Positions 1 to 8,227 of a stretch of 64,000 bases of DNA are shown here, in pieces (the stretch's first letter is position 1; each line of letters starts with the position of its first letter). Location: the NCBI GenBank assembly GCA_044377735.1, contig JBILYK010000001.1:1-64000 (forward strand), written 5' to 3'. This stretch comes from Tabrizicola_A sp044377735. GTDB lineage: Bacteria; Pseudomonadota; Alphaproteobacteria; Rhodobacterales; Rhodobacteraceae. The notes beneath the pieces were generated by a model that saw only the letters and a program-made list of their open reading frames with translations, searched no databases and had not been told where the DNA came from. Position numbers and translations under genes: made by a program.

Positions 1-48
1 CGATATCCGCGCCATCTGGGCTTCGGAAAGCAGGATCATCTCGCTCAT
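1..48 (-). CDS. IS5-family transposase, N-terminal end only (runs off window)
   Basis: The minus strand from the ATG at 48 reads MSEMILLSEAQMARIS before the window edge. This matches, from memory of the family, the very start of IS5-family (ISL2/IS1031-like group) transposases, which open with a M-S-x-x-x-L-L-S-E-A-Q-M-x-R-I-S-P-like sequence. Only 16 codons are visible, so the call rests on the N-terminal signature and on the element end that follows it. The rest of the gene lies to the left of the window. Confidence 0.6.
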   Translation of the reverse strand, partial: MSEMILLSEAQMARIS

Positions 49-122
49 GGCAGCACCCCCTCTGGTGCCGCAAGTGAATCAGTGAATTGCTTAACCGGCA
101 AGAAGATTAATGGGTCCAGAGC
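1..122 (-). mobile_element. right-hand end of an IS5-family insertion sequence
   Basis: The segment holds the start of a transposase on the minus strand and a short untranslated leader. It is followed at 123-126 by CTAG, a target type often used by this IS group. At exactly this point an RTX-repeat reading frame stops after G-N-D-M-Y, where a further V or L would be expected, so the element boundary is placed at 122/123. The other end and the second inverted repeat are outside the window, so the exact terminus is inferred. Confidence 0.5.
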
Positions 123-530
123 CTAGTACATGTCATTTCCAACGCCGCCTTGCAGGGTATCTGCCCCGACTTGGGGCTCCAACACATCATGGCCGTCACC
201 GCCGAAGATCAGGTCATCGCCCTGCCCCGCGCCCATGAAATCGGTGCCAGCGCAGCCATGGAAATCATCATTGCCTTGGCGTGCGATGATCTTGTCGTGC
301 CCGGCGTAGCCGATGATGACCTCGGCCATGCCATCGGAGCCATTGATGCTGTTGCCATGGTCATCGGTGATCAGATAGCTGAAGGTGACTGGGCTTGGGC
401 TTGGCCATAGGCCCCACCGCCGCAATGTCGGCCTGGACAAGCTGTAGCACGGCAGGCATGCACGCCACGACCATTGATCGGCCCGCGTCCAGCTCGCCTT
501 CGGGCAGGGCCCCACGGATCAAACCGAAAC
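123..530 (-). pseudogene. remnant of an RTX (calcium-binding repeat) protein, truncated by the IS element
   Basis: On the minus strand, about 410 to 123 encodes several glycine-aspartate nonapeptide repeats (AGHDKI, GNDDF, GTDFM, GDDLIFGGDGHDVL, GADTLQGGVGNDMY) preceded by VTFSYLITDD, the kind of segment found before RTX repeats in secreted type I exoproteins. Around 400 the coding frame appears to shift. Upstream another frame reads FGLIRGALPEGELDAGRSM and continues to about 410, which looks like genuine protein but is out of frame with the repeats. The last repeat ends abruptly at the IS junction. There is no intact start and no C-terminal secretion region, so I treat it as a decayed and truncated gene. 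Confidence 0.6.
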
Positions 531-1058
531 ATCAACAAACGCGTCAGCATGGTAGGTGCAGAAACGGCAGCACCAGCATCGTTCGGATTGCAAGATCTTG
601 CGCAAGCCGGTGGCATAGGGGATGCTAGTTCTGCGCCCGCCGTGTTGTGAGATCGCGCCTGCATCACGCCCGGCCAACCATGTCCACGATCGCGCAGGCC
701 GAGAGGTATTGGATCCTTGGGCACGCCCAGATGGTCAAGAAGCCGATCTGTCGCCACCAAATTTGGCCTTATGGCACGAAAGATGGCGATTCATCGCCGG
801 ATACCGAAGTGGGCCCTAAAGGTCAGTGAAACTGTCGCCGCCCGATCTATCAAGGATCGCTTGCGACCCTGCGATGATCCGGGCCAATGTGCAGGGGTTA
901 CCCGATCTGCGCCGAGGATTTCGAAGCGCCAAAAGCGGTGGTGATGGGTCAGGCCAACGCGGCTGACGGCGGCAAAGCCATTTCGACCTACTGCGCCATG
1001 ATTGCCTGTAACGGGAGCGGCATTGCATTTTAAATGCAGTGGTCGTCAAGAATACGCC
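531..1058. other. 528-bp stretch with no gene I can support
   Basis: I find no convincing coding sequence on either strand. One plus-strand frame near 900-1030 has a protein-like phrase (PICAEDFEAPKAVVMGQANAADGG and following, ending in a stop near 1033), but it is short, needs a frameshift to extend upstream, and I do not recognise the family. Given the broken genes on both sides, this is probably decayed sequence. Confidence 0.4.
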
Positions 1059-1112
1059 TTTAGATATCTATTTAGTGATCTTTAGATATCTATTGATTGT
1101 TCTTTAGATATT
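1059..1112. repeat. three direct repeats of TTTAGATATCTATT at an exact 22-bp period
   Basis: Copies start at 1059, 1081 and 1103. The first two are identical over 14 bases (TTTAGATATCTATT) and the third is degenerate (TTTAGATATT). The core TAGATATCTA is itself a perfect 10-bp palindrome. A 22-bp period is close to two helical turns, so a protein bound at each copy would sit on the same DNA face. The array is about 45-100 bp upstream of the exopolysaccharide-export reading frame and is much more AT-rich than its surroundings, so an operator or activator array is likely. The regulator is unknown; the response regulator encoded at 2335 is the nearest candidate. Confidence 0.6.
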
Positions 1113-1155
1113 CGTTCCCCTATGCGCCTTCTGCTACAAGACGGGATAAGTGCGG

Positions 1156-2257
1156 ATGTCAAACGATGTGTTTTGGCGAAACAGAATCGGAGAAGTGACC
1201 ATACGGTGCGAAGATATATCCTTTCGGATAAGGCTTTGTCCGGCCCTTGGGGGTCTGGTTGCTTGCATGCCAATGCTGAAAAAGACCCTGCTTCGTCATC
1301 ACGGTGTGGTTGAGAGCATTGCCGCACCTGCTCCTGCGGTGACGCGATCTGGTGGGTCAGCTGGCGGCGGGACAAAACTGGACGCCGGGGTGAATGGCAT
1401 GCAGACGTTGGGCGGCAGCTTTGCACCGACGGTAGGTTATCGTGTCGGATCGGGCGACAACCTGCGGTTCAACATCTTCAGCGAGACGGGCATGTCGGAT
1501 TTCCCGGCGGGGGTCGATAATGCGGGGTATGTGCGGCCGTCGATTGGTAAGGTGGTGCGCGTCGGTGGCAAGACCACCCGCGCCATACAGGGCGAGATCA
1601 AGAAAGCCTCTGTGCCGCATTTCACCAACCCTTGGGTTAAGGTGGAACTGGTCGCCACTGATAGCGTGCCTTTGTATTTCCTGGGCGAGTCCCGCGAACC
1701 TAGTATGCGCGATATGAAAGGTGCCACCGATGTGTTGGACGCGACCGCGCTGGCAGGGGGTTTGGGCAAAGACGTTTATCTGCCGCGCGCGCGGCTATTG
1801 CGCGATGTTCGGGTTTGCACCGTTGATCTGAACGTACTGTTGCGCAACGAGGCCTATGAGCAAAATGTCTGGATGAAGCCGGAAGATGTGCCGTTTGCGC
1901 CCTTGAAAGAAGGCATGTTGGTCCATGCGCTGGGTGCGGTGACCTGCCAGCAGTCGGTGACTTTTGGCAGCAAAGGGCGGACGCTTTTGCAAGTCTTGTC
2001 AATGGCTGGAGGCGCAGCTAAGCGAGATCCGCATCATACGCACCGCCTCGCCAAGGCAAGGCGAGCTGATCGTAATGGATGCCATGCAGATGTCGTCCGG
2101 GCATGGTCTGGATTTCCCGATGGAGCCGGGCAACGTGGTCTTTGTGCCGCGCACGGCCTTGGGCGATTGGAACGTGGCGATTGGCGAGATCCTGTCCAGC
2201 CTGCAGGTGATCGGTGGAGTCGTGACGTTGCTGACGCTGATCGAAACCCTCGACTAA
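1156..2257 (+). pseudogene. exopolysaccharide export (Wza/OtsA-type OPX) protein, frameshifted
   Basis: The first frame carries the polysaccharide-export domain (YRVGSGDNLRFNIF, then GYVRPSIGKVVRVGGKTT) followed by SLBB-like stretches (VPLYFLGESREPS, LLQVLSMAGG), as in outer-membrane polysaccharide export proteins. Near 2005-2020 the frame breaks: the expected continuation LSEIRIIRTASPRQGELI and the C-terminal VIGGVVTLLTLIETLD lie in the next frame and end at 2257. The first frame would otherwise run on as unrelated sequence to 2307. The N-terminus is uncertain: GTG 1150 or ATG 1156 are possible starts, and a weak lipobox-like LVAC occurs at about residue 37. It is either a genuine pseudogene or a one-base sequence error. 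No polymer-synthesis genes are nearby. Confidence 0.6.
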
Positions 2258-2334
2258 AACTGAATTCTCGCAAATCCGGGCAAAATGCTGCCTTTTCCAC
2301 TGTCTAATTCTTCCGTGTAAATTTGAGAGGTAAG

Positions 2335-2946
2335 ATGAAGATCCTGTTTGCTGACGACGAAGAATTGATGCGCGAAACCATCCCGGCCCTTTTGCGAATG
2401 GAGCCTGAAATCGAAGTGGAGGTCGCACATGACTTGCCCTCTGCCTTAGTGGCTGTGCGGCAGAGCTGCCATGACCTGATCCTCTTGGACTATATGATGC
2501 CCGGGATGAACGGCTTGTCTGGTCTTGCAGCCATGCGCCAAGCAAAACCAAATACGCCGATTGCCATCCTGTCCGGCTCTGCGCCCCGATCAGTTGTGGA
2601 ACAAGCGTTGGCCGAAGGGGCTGCAGGTTTTTTGCCAAAGACGATGTCGACCCGCACGCTGATTGCTGCGCTGCGGTTCATGGCGGCGCGCGAGATCTAT
2701 GCCCCCAGATCCATGATGACCGAGGGCGATGCACCTGCAGCATCGCTGGCTGGTGCACAGTTGACGCCTCGCGAGACTGAAGTGCTGCGCCATCTGTGCC
2801 GGGGCTTGGCCAACAACGAAATTTCCCGCGAACTGAACCTGCAGGAGGTGACTGTGAACCTGCATGTCAAGACGCTGTACCGCAAGATCGGTGCAAGAAA
2901 TCGGACCCATGCCGCGATCATCGCGAAAGAGGCCAGTTTGTTCTGA
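2335..2946 (+). CDS. NarL/FixJ-type response regulator
   Basis: This 203-residue protein has a receiver domain (about 1-120) with the acidic pair DD at 7-8, the phospho-acceptor Asp52 in LILLDYMMPGMNG and a Lys in FLPKT. A C-terminal LuxR-type helix-turn-helix follows (about 135-195; LTPRETEVLRHLCRGLANNE). The start at 2335 is chosen because GAGAGG lies five bases before the ATG; the upstream in-frame TTG at 2323 lacks such a site. It lies 78 bp after the broken export gene and about 110 bp before the sensor pair at 3054/3542. That spacing suggests it is the DNA-binding output of the hybrid kinase phosphorelay, which has no HTH of its own. This pairing is inferred, not shown. Confidence 0.85.
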   Translation: MKILFADDEELMRETIPALLRMEPEIEVEVAHDLPSALVAVRQSCHDLILLDYMMPGMNGLSGLAAMRQAKPNTPIAILSGSAPRSVVEQALAEGAAGFLPKTMSTRTLIAALRFMAAREIYAPRSMMTEGDAPAASLAGAQLTPRETEVLRHLCRGLANNEISRELNLQEVTVNLHVKTLYRKIGARNRTHAAIIAKEASLF

Positions 2947-3053
2947 GCTATCCAGAAGGGTAAACTGGTGCACTTCTGAAACTGCGATGAGATGGCCGGA
3001 ATCCACCAAAATTCCACCTGACGGACTACAAATCTGCATTGATAAGGACATGA

Positions 3054-3575
3054 ATGATGTTTGAAAACTTGATCCAACCAATTCGTACCAGCCTTTTGGC
3101 TTTGGCATTTTCTGCCTCTATGGTGGCCGCCCAAGATTTGCCCGCCCCTACAGGCGAAGTCATTCTGACAATCACAGGCACCATCGAAAAGACCAATGCC
3201 GAGGGCGCGCTTGTGCTTGACGCCGCGCTTCTGGCGAGTTTGCCGCAGCACAGTTTTACAACGTCCACGATCTGGACCGAAGGCACGGCGCGCTATTCGG
3301 GCGTGCTGCTGCGCGACCTTTTGGACGCGATTGGGGCCAAGGGCACGACCTTGACGCTGAACGCGCTGAACGATTACCAGATCAGCATGCCTGCCGCTGA
3401 TGCGCAGGCGGATGGACCCTTGATCGCGACTCTGGCCAATGGGGAACCCATGTCGGTGCGCGAGAAGGGGCCGGTCTGGATGCTGTTTCCATATGATGAC
3501 GTGGCCGCCTACCGAACCGAACAAACCTATGCACGTTCGATATGGCAACTGAACCGCATCGAGATCACAGACTGA
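3054..3575 (+). CDS. periplasmic protein with a molybdopterin-oxidoreductase-like fold, probable sensor partner
   Basis: This 173-residue protein has a cleavable signal peptide (about 1-26, ending SASMVAAQ). The mature part resembles the oxidoreductase molybdopterin-binding domain (YedY/sulfite-oxidase-type): VILTITGTI, then a leucine-rich LLASLPQ segment, YSGVLLRDLLDAIGAKG, LNALNDYQISMP and a Trp-rich end. The whole protein has no cysteine, so the cysteine that normally ligates molybdenum in that family is absent and catalysis is unlikely. Its 3' end overlaps the next gene, a hybrid histidine kinase, by 34 nt, so the two are probably co-translated. I infer a ligand-binding or accessory role for the kinase periplasmic domain. 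Confidence 0.6.
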   Translation: MMFENLIQPIRTSLLALAFSASMVAAQDLPAPTGEVILTITGTIEKTNAEGALVLDAALLASLPQHSFTTSTIWTEGTARYSGVLLRDLLDAIGAKGTTLTLNALNDYQISMPAADAQADGPLIATLANGEPMSVREKGPVWMLFPYDDVAAYRTEQTYARSIWQLNRIEITD

Positions 3576-6214
3576 CCCGGCCCGAAACAACCGCCACGCC
3601 GGAGGCCCATCCTGCCCTGAAGGGGCGGGGTGAAGCTTTACGATTGGCGATTGTCATTCTGCTTGCTGTGGCTTTCAGCGTCATCTGCTCGCTGGTCATG
3701 CAGTTGGGAACCGAACTGCGAAAGCTGCAGGAAGAGCCGGTTGACAGCCTGCAGTGGAATGTTACGCAGCTGGAACTTGATGTCGTGCGGCTTGCGGCCG
3801 AGGTGCAGTTAGCGCTTGCTGGGCCTGAAACGGATCTGTCGGCATTGCGCATGAATTTTGACCTCTTTTACAACCGTGCTGGCACGGTGGAGAAGGGGGC
3901 GATGTTCACGCGGCTGGGCCTTGTCGACACGGTGGCACCGGTCAAGGCGCAGATGCGCGCCTTTCTGACAGACACCGCCCGCCTGATTGATGGGCCTGAC
4001 GCCGACTTGCGGGCGGCCTTGCCAGAGATCGCGGCAGTGGTCGCCAAGTTACGACAGGATTTCCGGCTGTTGGCCATCCGGGTGATCGATGTGAATGCAT
4101 CACTTCGAGATACACAGCGCGCCGATCTGGCTGACATCTTGCGCAAGATCGGGGTTGCAAGCTTTTTGCTAGTCAGCTTGCTTGTCGGACTTTTGGCGCT
4201 GGTACTTGGGCTGAACCGCCGCGCAGAGCGCAGAGCGCGCGAGGTAACGCGGATCACGGCGCGGCTTGAGGCGACGGCGGCAACCTCGTTGGATGCGGTG
4301 CTCGTCGCGGGGATGGATGGTCGCGTGATCGACTTTAACGCGGCCGCCGAAACGATCTTTGGCTATACCCGCGATGAAGCGCTGGGTGAGAGGCTGAGCA
4401 CGCTGATCGTGCCAGCCCAGCTACGGTCGGCACATGAGGCAGGCATGCAGCGGATGCGCGAGACCGGCGTGAAACATGTGGTCGATTCAGGCCGGATGGA
4501 GATCACTGCCATTCGGAAATCTGGCGAGGAATTCCCGGTCGAGTTGTCGATTGCCAGCAGCGACGGGCCCGAAGGGATGATCTTTGTCGCCTATCTACGC
4601 GATATATCGGATGCCCGGCAGGCCGAGGCAGCGCTTGTTGCCGCGCGGGACAAGGCCCAGGCGGCCGAGCAAACCAAGACCAACTTCATCGCCGTGATGA
4701 GCCACGAGATGCGCACACCCCTGAATGGGGTCATTGGTGCTTTGGATATTCTGGGACGCTCTGGGCTGCAGGCCAGCCAAGAGCGCTTCTTGACCCTAGC
4801 GCGCAGCTCAGCCGAGCAGTTGCTGCGCCATGTGAACGACGTACTGGACATTTCGCGCGTTGAAACGGGGCATATGGATGTCTCGGTCGACCGTATTGAC
4901 ATGCCTGCGCTGGTTGCCACGCTGGTGGATCCGATACGCCCGTCGGCAGCAAAAAAGGCAATTGGGCTGGATGCGCATATCCTAAGCGAATTTCCCGCGC
5001 TGTGGGGCGATGCCTTTCGTGTTGGGCAGATCCTGCAGAACTTTATCTCCAATGCAATCAAGTTCACCGATGTCGGCGGCATTACTGTAGAGGTTGAGGT
5101 GCAGAAAACGACCGCAGGGCAGGCCGAGGTAGAGTTTCGTGTGATCGACACCGGCCTTGGCATTGCCGAGGCCGATCAAGAGCGAATTTTCGAGGATTTT
5201 GTGATGGTGGATCCGTCTCATGGCCGATCGGTCGGGGGAACGGGTCTTGGACTGGCGATCTGCCGTCGCGTGGCGCGCGCCATGGGGGGCGAAGTGGGCG
5301 TGGAAAGCGAGATAGGCGCAGGTAGTTGCTTCTGGCTGCGCTTGCACTTGGCAGTCGATCAGGACGGCACTCGACAAGAGGGGACTGAAGCGCGGTTCAT
5401 AGCACAGATGAGCGGGGCGCGGGGCGGCGCGGGGGCGAGTTTGAAGGATCTTGAGATTCTGGTGGTCGAGGATAACGAGGCCAACCGAATCGTGCTGGAG
5501 GAGATGCTGCGCCATCTTGGGCATCGGGTGGTGCTGGCCAATGATGGTGGGGCGGGGGTCGAGCGGGCCCATGCGACCCGATTTGATGTAATCTTGATGG
5601 ACCTGTCTATGCCGCTTATGGACGGTTGGACCTCGGCCAGTGTGATCCGCATGGGTGGTGCCTCGCAATACAGCCGGATTCTCGCGGTCACGGCTCATGC
5701 CCGGCCCGAAGGGATCAACGATATGGTCAAGGCCGGGTTCGATGGCTGGCTGACCAAGCCCTTGTCGACTGCCAGCCTTGCGGCGGCGCTCGCTGAAGCG
5801 TCAGAGGGCCGACGCAGCGCAGCGCGCGATGAGAGCCGCGGCGCACCAGCCTTGGGCGGAATGGACGCAGAGCGGATCCGCGAACTTAGGCAGGTGATGG
5901 AGCCAGCGGCGTTAGAGCGACTTTTCCAAACCTTTGATGCACAGATGGAGGCGTTGATTGAGGCAGTCACCACCAAGACAAAGCCTTCTGAGCGCCCAAA
6001 TCTGATGCATCAATGTCATGCTGGTGCTGGTGCGGCAGCGGTTATCGGGGCGGTGCAGCTGCGCCATTGCCTGGCTGATCTGGAAGCCGCTTTTGGCACT
6101 GGCGATGTTGCCGCCATTCAGCGGGGCCGCCAAACATTGACCCAAATATGGCCAGAGATGAAGACGGCGCTGGCACGCGCTTCAGCCTTGCAGGCGCAAG
6201 AACGATCGATCTAA
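3542..6214 (+). CDS. tripartite hybrid sensor histidine kinase (PAS, HisKA, HATPase, REC, HPt)
   Basis: This 890-residue inner-membrane kinase has transmembrane segments near 33-55 and 212-233 enclosing a roughly 155-residue periplasmic helical sensor. A PAS domain follows (about 250-360; GRVIDFNAAAETIFGYT), then HisKA with His388 in SHEMRTP, an HATPase with N and G boxes (QNFISNAIKF, DTGLGIA, GGTGLGLAI), a receiver with phospho-acceptor Asp687 (VILMDLSMP) and a C-terminal HPt domain with His826 in QCHAGAGAA. This is the BarA/ArcB layout, giving a His-Asp-His relay that needs a separate output regulator, most simply the one encoded at 2335. The ATG at 3542 overlaps the preceding periplasmic-protein gene. 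No other promoter-proximal start is clearly better. Confidence 0.9.
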   Translation: MATEPHRDHRLTRPETTATPEAHPALKGRGEALRLAIVILLAVAFSVICSLVMQLGTELRKLQEEPVDSLQWNVTQLELDVVRLAAEVQLALAGPETDLSALRMNFDLFYNRAGTVEKGAMFTRLGLVDTVAPVKAQMRAFLTDTARLIDGPDADLRAALPEIAAVVAKLRQDFRLLAIRVIDVNASLRDTQRADLADILRKIGVASFLLVSLLVGLLALVLGLNRRAERRAREVTRITARLEATAATSLDAVLVAGMDGRVIDFNAAAETIFGYTRDEALGERLSTLIVPAQLRSAHEAGMQRMRETGVKHVVDSGRMEITAIRKSGEEFPVELSIASSDGPEGMIFVAYLRDISDARQAEAALVAARDKAQAAEQTKTNFIAVMSHEMRTPLNGVIGALDILGRSGLQASQERFLTLARSSAEQLLRHVNDVLDISRVETGHMDVSVDRIDMPALVATLVDPIRPSAAKKAIGLDAHILSEFPALWGDAFRVGQILQNFISNAIKFTDVGGITVEVEVQKTTAGQAEVEFRVIDTGLGIAEADQERIFEDFVMVDPSHGRSVGGTGLGLAICRRVARAMGGEVGVESEIGAGSCFWLRLHLAVDQDGTRQEGTEARFIAQMSGARGGAGASLKDLEILVVEDNEANRIVLEEMLRHLGHRVVLANDGGAGVERAHATRFDVILMDLSMPLMDGWTSASVIRMGGASQYSRILAVTAHARPEGINDMVKAGFDGWLTKPLSTASLAAALAEASEGRRSAARDESRGAPALGGMDAERIRELRQVMEPAALERLFQTFDAQMEALIEAVTTKTKPSERPNLMHQCHAGAGAAAVIGAVQLRHCLADLEAAFGTGDVAAIQRGRQTLTQIWPEMKTALARASALQAQERSI

Positions 6215-6285
6215 TCGACCGAATCGCCAGAAAGCGATGGTGCCCTTGCCCTGCCCCAGCCATCAAGAGCAGATGTTGCACGGGC

Positions 6286-7095
6286 TCAGGCTGGCTCGGG
6301 GGCGGTAGAAAGTCGCAGAAGCGGCATCATCAACGCAAACAACTCAGCCTGCGAACTAATGGTGCATTTGGCGTAAAGCTGGCGGCGGAACACTTTAACC
6401 GTCTGTGGCGACAGGCCCAGTCGTAGGCCAATGGCCGGAGTCGAATGTCCACGCAGGATCATCAGCGCCACTTCGGCCTGCCGCGGGCTCAGCCGAATAC
6501 CATCGCGCTGCTGCAGCGCCCCCATCACCTCGGCTGTGATGTCATCGACCCCGCCGCCTGGGGCAAGCCCGGCCCAGTGCTGTTCGACCAAGGCGATCAG
6601 GATCGGGGCCAGACGCTGTGCCAAGACGACTTCAGCCGCAGAAAACGCCCGCGCTGAATCTTCATCGCGCCCAAGGCAGATGTTCAGCGATACATCGGGC
6701 TTTGGATAGGCGATGAAGGTCAGCTCGTCCAAAAGCGTGGTTTGCTGGTAGTATTCGGTGAAATACTGCGTGCGCTGGAAAGCATCGGGTGCCACATCGC
6801 GCAGCCGATAGACGCCAGCGGCAGCGCGCGAGATGTGAAGCGCGTGATAGGGGTCCAGAAGATAAGCCCCCGCCAGATAGGTCTTTTCCAACTGGGCAAA
6901 GACCTTTGGGCTGTTGGATTGGCGATAAAGCACCTGCGGCGGGCCAGAATCTCGGTAGGCCAGCACGAGCAGGTTGTCTGGCGCAAGACAGCGGTGCAGC
7001 CAATCGTGCAGCACGCTTTCAAACTCGGGCCCGCCAAGGCGACGGATCACTTCGGCCAGTCGGGTTTCGGCGGCATTGGGCAGCGGGCGCATCAT
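6286..7095 (-). CDS. LuxR-family transcriptional regulator of the divergent amine operon
   Basis: This 269-residue protein has an N-terminal region (about 1-190) of GAF/autoinducer-domain size that I cannot assign to a ligand class, and a C-terminal LuxR helix-turn-helix (about 200-262; LSPRQAEVALMILRGHSTPAIG). It is divergent from the Pot-like transporter operon and separated from it by about 73 bp. That gap contains a perfect 16-bp palindrome close to this gene's own start, so it probably controls both itself and the operon. Two adjacent ATG codons (7095 and 7092) are possible starts, with GAGG just upstream. There is no receiver domain, so it should respond to a small molecule, perhaps the imported amine or its product. 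Confidence 0.8.
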   Translation of the reverse strand: MMRPLPNAAETRLAEVIRRLGGPEFESVLHDWLHRCLAPDNLLVLAYRDSGPPQVLYRQSNSPKVFAQLEKTYLAGAYLLDPYHALHISRAAAGVYRLRDVAPDAFQRTQYFTEYYQQTTLLDELTFIAYPKPDVSLNICLGRDEDSARAFSAAEVVLAQRLAPILIALVEQHWAGLAPGGGVDDITAEVMGALQQRDGIRLSPRQAEVALMILRGHSTPAIGLRLGLSPQTVKVFRRQLYAKCTISSQAELFALMMPLLRLSTAPEPA

Positions 7096-7103
7096 ACCTC
7101 TTT

Positions 7104-7119
7104 GGGGGTATATACCCCC
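7104..7119. promoter_or_regulatory. perfect 16-bp palindrome, probable LuxR-type operator
   Basis: GGGGGTATATACCCCC is a perfect inverted repeat in the gap between the divergent LuxR gene and the transporter operon. A half-site GGGGGTAT recurs at about 7154-7161, next to the transporter ribosome binding site. The dyad lies 9 bp from the LuxR start and about 58 bp from the transporter start, a position suited to autoregulation and divergent control. Confidence 0.65.
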
Positions 7120-7168
7120 TTAGCGCAGAAATCTAACGTCGAAAAGGATTCTGGGGGGTATGCGCAGA

Positions 7169-8227
7169 ATGTCAACGGCGATCGAGATCAGATCTGCGGT
7201 AAAGCGCTATGGCACGACCACAGCGCTGCATTCCATCTCGCTTGAGATTGCCGACAATGAATTCTTCACCCTCTTGGGCCCGTCGGGCTGCGGCAAGACC
7301 ACGCTGTTGCGCTGCATCGCGGGGTTCGAGGATTTGAACGAGGGCGAGATTCGCCTGTTTGGCAGCGATATTGCCCGGCTTGATCCCAACCATCGCCCGG
7401 TCAACACCGTGTTTCAGCAATATGCGCTGTTTCCGCATCTGACGGTGCTGGACAACGTGGCCTTCGGGCTGAAGATGAAAGGGATTGGGCTGGCCGACCG
7501 CACCGCGCGAGCGGGCAAGATGCTGGAAATGGTGCATCTGTCGGCCTTTGCCAACCGCATGCCAGCGCAATTATCTGGCGGCCAACAACAGCGCGTGGCA
7601 CTCGCCCGTGCACTGGCCCCGGAACCCAAGGTCCTGTTGCTGGATGAACCGCTTTCGGCGCTGGACCTTAAGCTGCGCCAAGCGATGCGGGTTGAGTTGA
7701 AAACCCTGCAAGAGCAGACCGGCATCACCTTTGTCTTTGTGACGCACGATCAGGAAGAGGCCCTGACGATGTCTGACCGCATCGCAGTCATGTCTCAGGG
7801 CCGGGTGCAGCAAGTAGGCAGCGCGCGCGACATTTATGAGGCACCGGTCAACCGGTTTGTCGCTGATTTCATCGGCGAGACGAACCTTCTGGAGGTCACC
7901 GTAGACGCCGTCAGTGGCGCGGTGGCCAAGGTCACCCTGCCGGGCGGGCAAAAGATCACCTGCCCTGTCGCTCAGGGCGTCATGCCGGGCAAGCATCACC
8001 TGTCGATCCGACCCGAGCGCATTTCGCTTGCGGCAACGGGAGAGCTGGAGGCGGTGGTGGATCGCATTGTCTATCTGGGCACTGACCTGCAGATCCTGAT
8101 GCATCTGACCACGGGCGAAGCGTTTCACATCCGCATGCAGAATTCGGCTCGGATTGCGCTGCCCACCCCCGGCAACAGCGTCGCCTTGCAGATCGAGGAA
8201 GGTGCTGCGCGCCTTTTGGCCGACTGA
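7169..8227 (+). CDS. potA: ABC transporter ATP-binding protein, spermidine/putrescine (PotA) type
   Basis: This 352-residue ATPase has Walker A (GPSGCGKTT, about 39-47), Q-loop, signature LSGGQQQR and Walker B (LLLDEPLSALD), followed by a C-terminal TOBE-like regulatory domain (about 270-350; LSIRPERISL). This is the layout of PotA/FbpC-type importers. ATG 7169 is preferred to ATG 7160 because the G-rich ribosome binding site at 7153-7158 would be too close to the earlier codon. Its stop overlaps the start of the first permease (TGATG). It would energise uptake of a polyamine-like or amine compound; the true substrate is open. Confidence 0.88.
   Translation: MSTAIEIRSAVKRYGTTTALHSISLEIADNEFFTLLGPSGCGKTTLLRCIAGFEDLNEGEIRLFGSDIARLDPNHRPVNTVFQQYALFPHLTVLDNVAFGLKMKGIGLADRTARAGKMLEMVHLSAFANRMPAQLSGGQQQRVALARALAPEPKVLLLDEPLSALDLKLRQAMRVELKTLQEQTGITFVFVTHDQEEALTMSDRIAVMSQGRVQQVGSARDIYEAPVNRFVADFIGETNLLEVTVDAVSGAVAKVTLPGGQKITCPVAQGVMPGKHHLSIRPERISLAATGELEAVVDRIVYLGTDLQILMHLTTGEAFHIRMQNSARIALPTPGNSVALQIEEGAARLLAD

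Noticed and set aside
900..1035. Protein-like phrase with an in-frame stop
   Set aside because: Too short and unrecognised; extension upstream needs a frameshift, so no gene is called.
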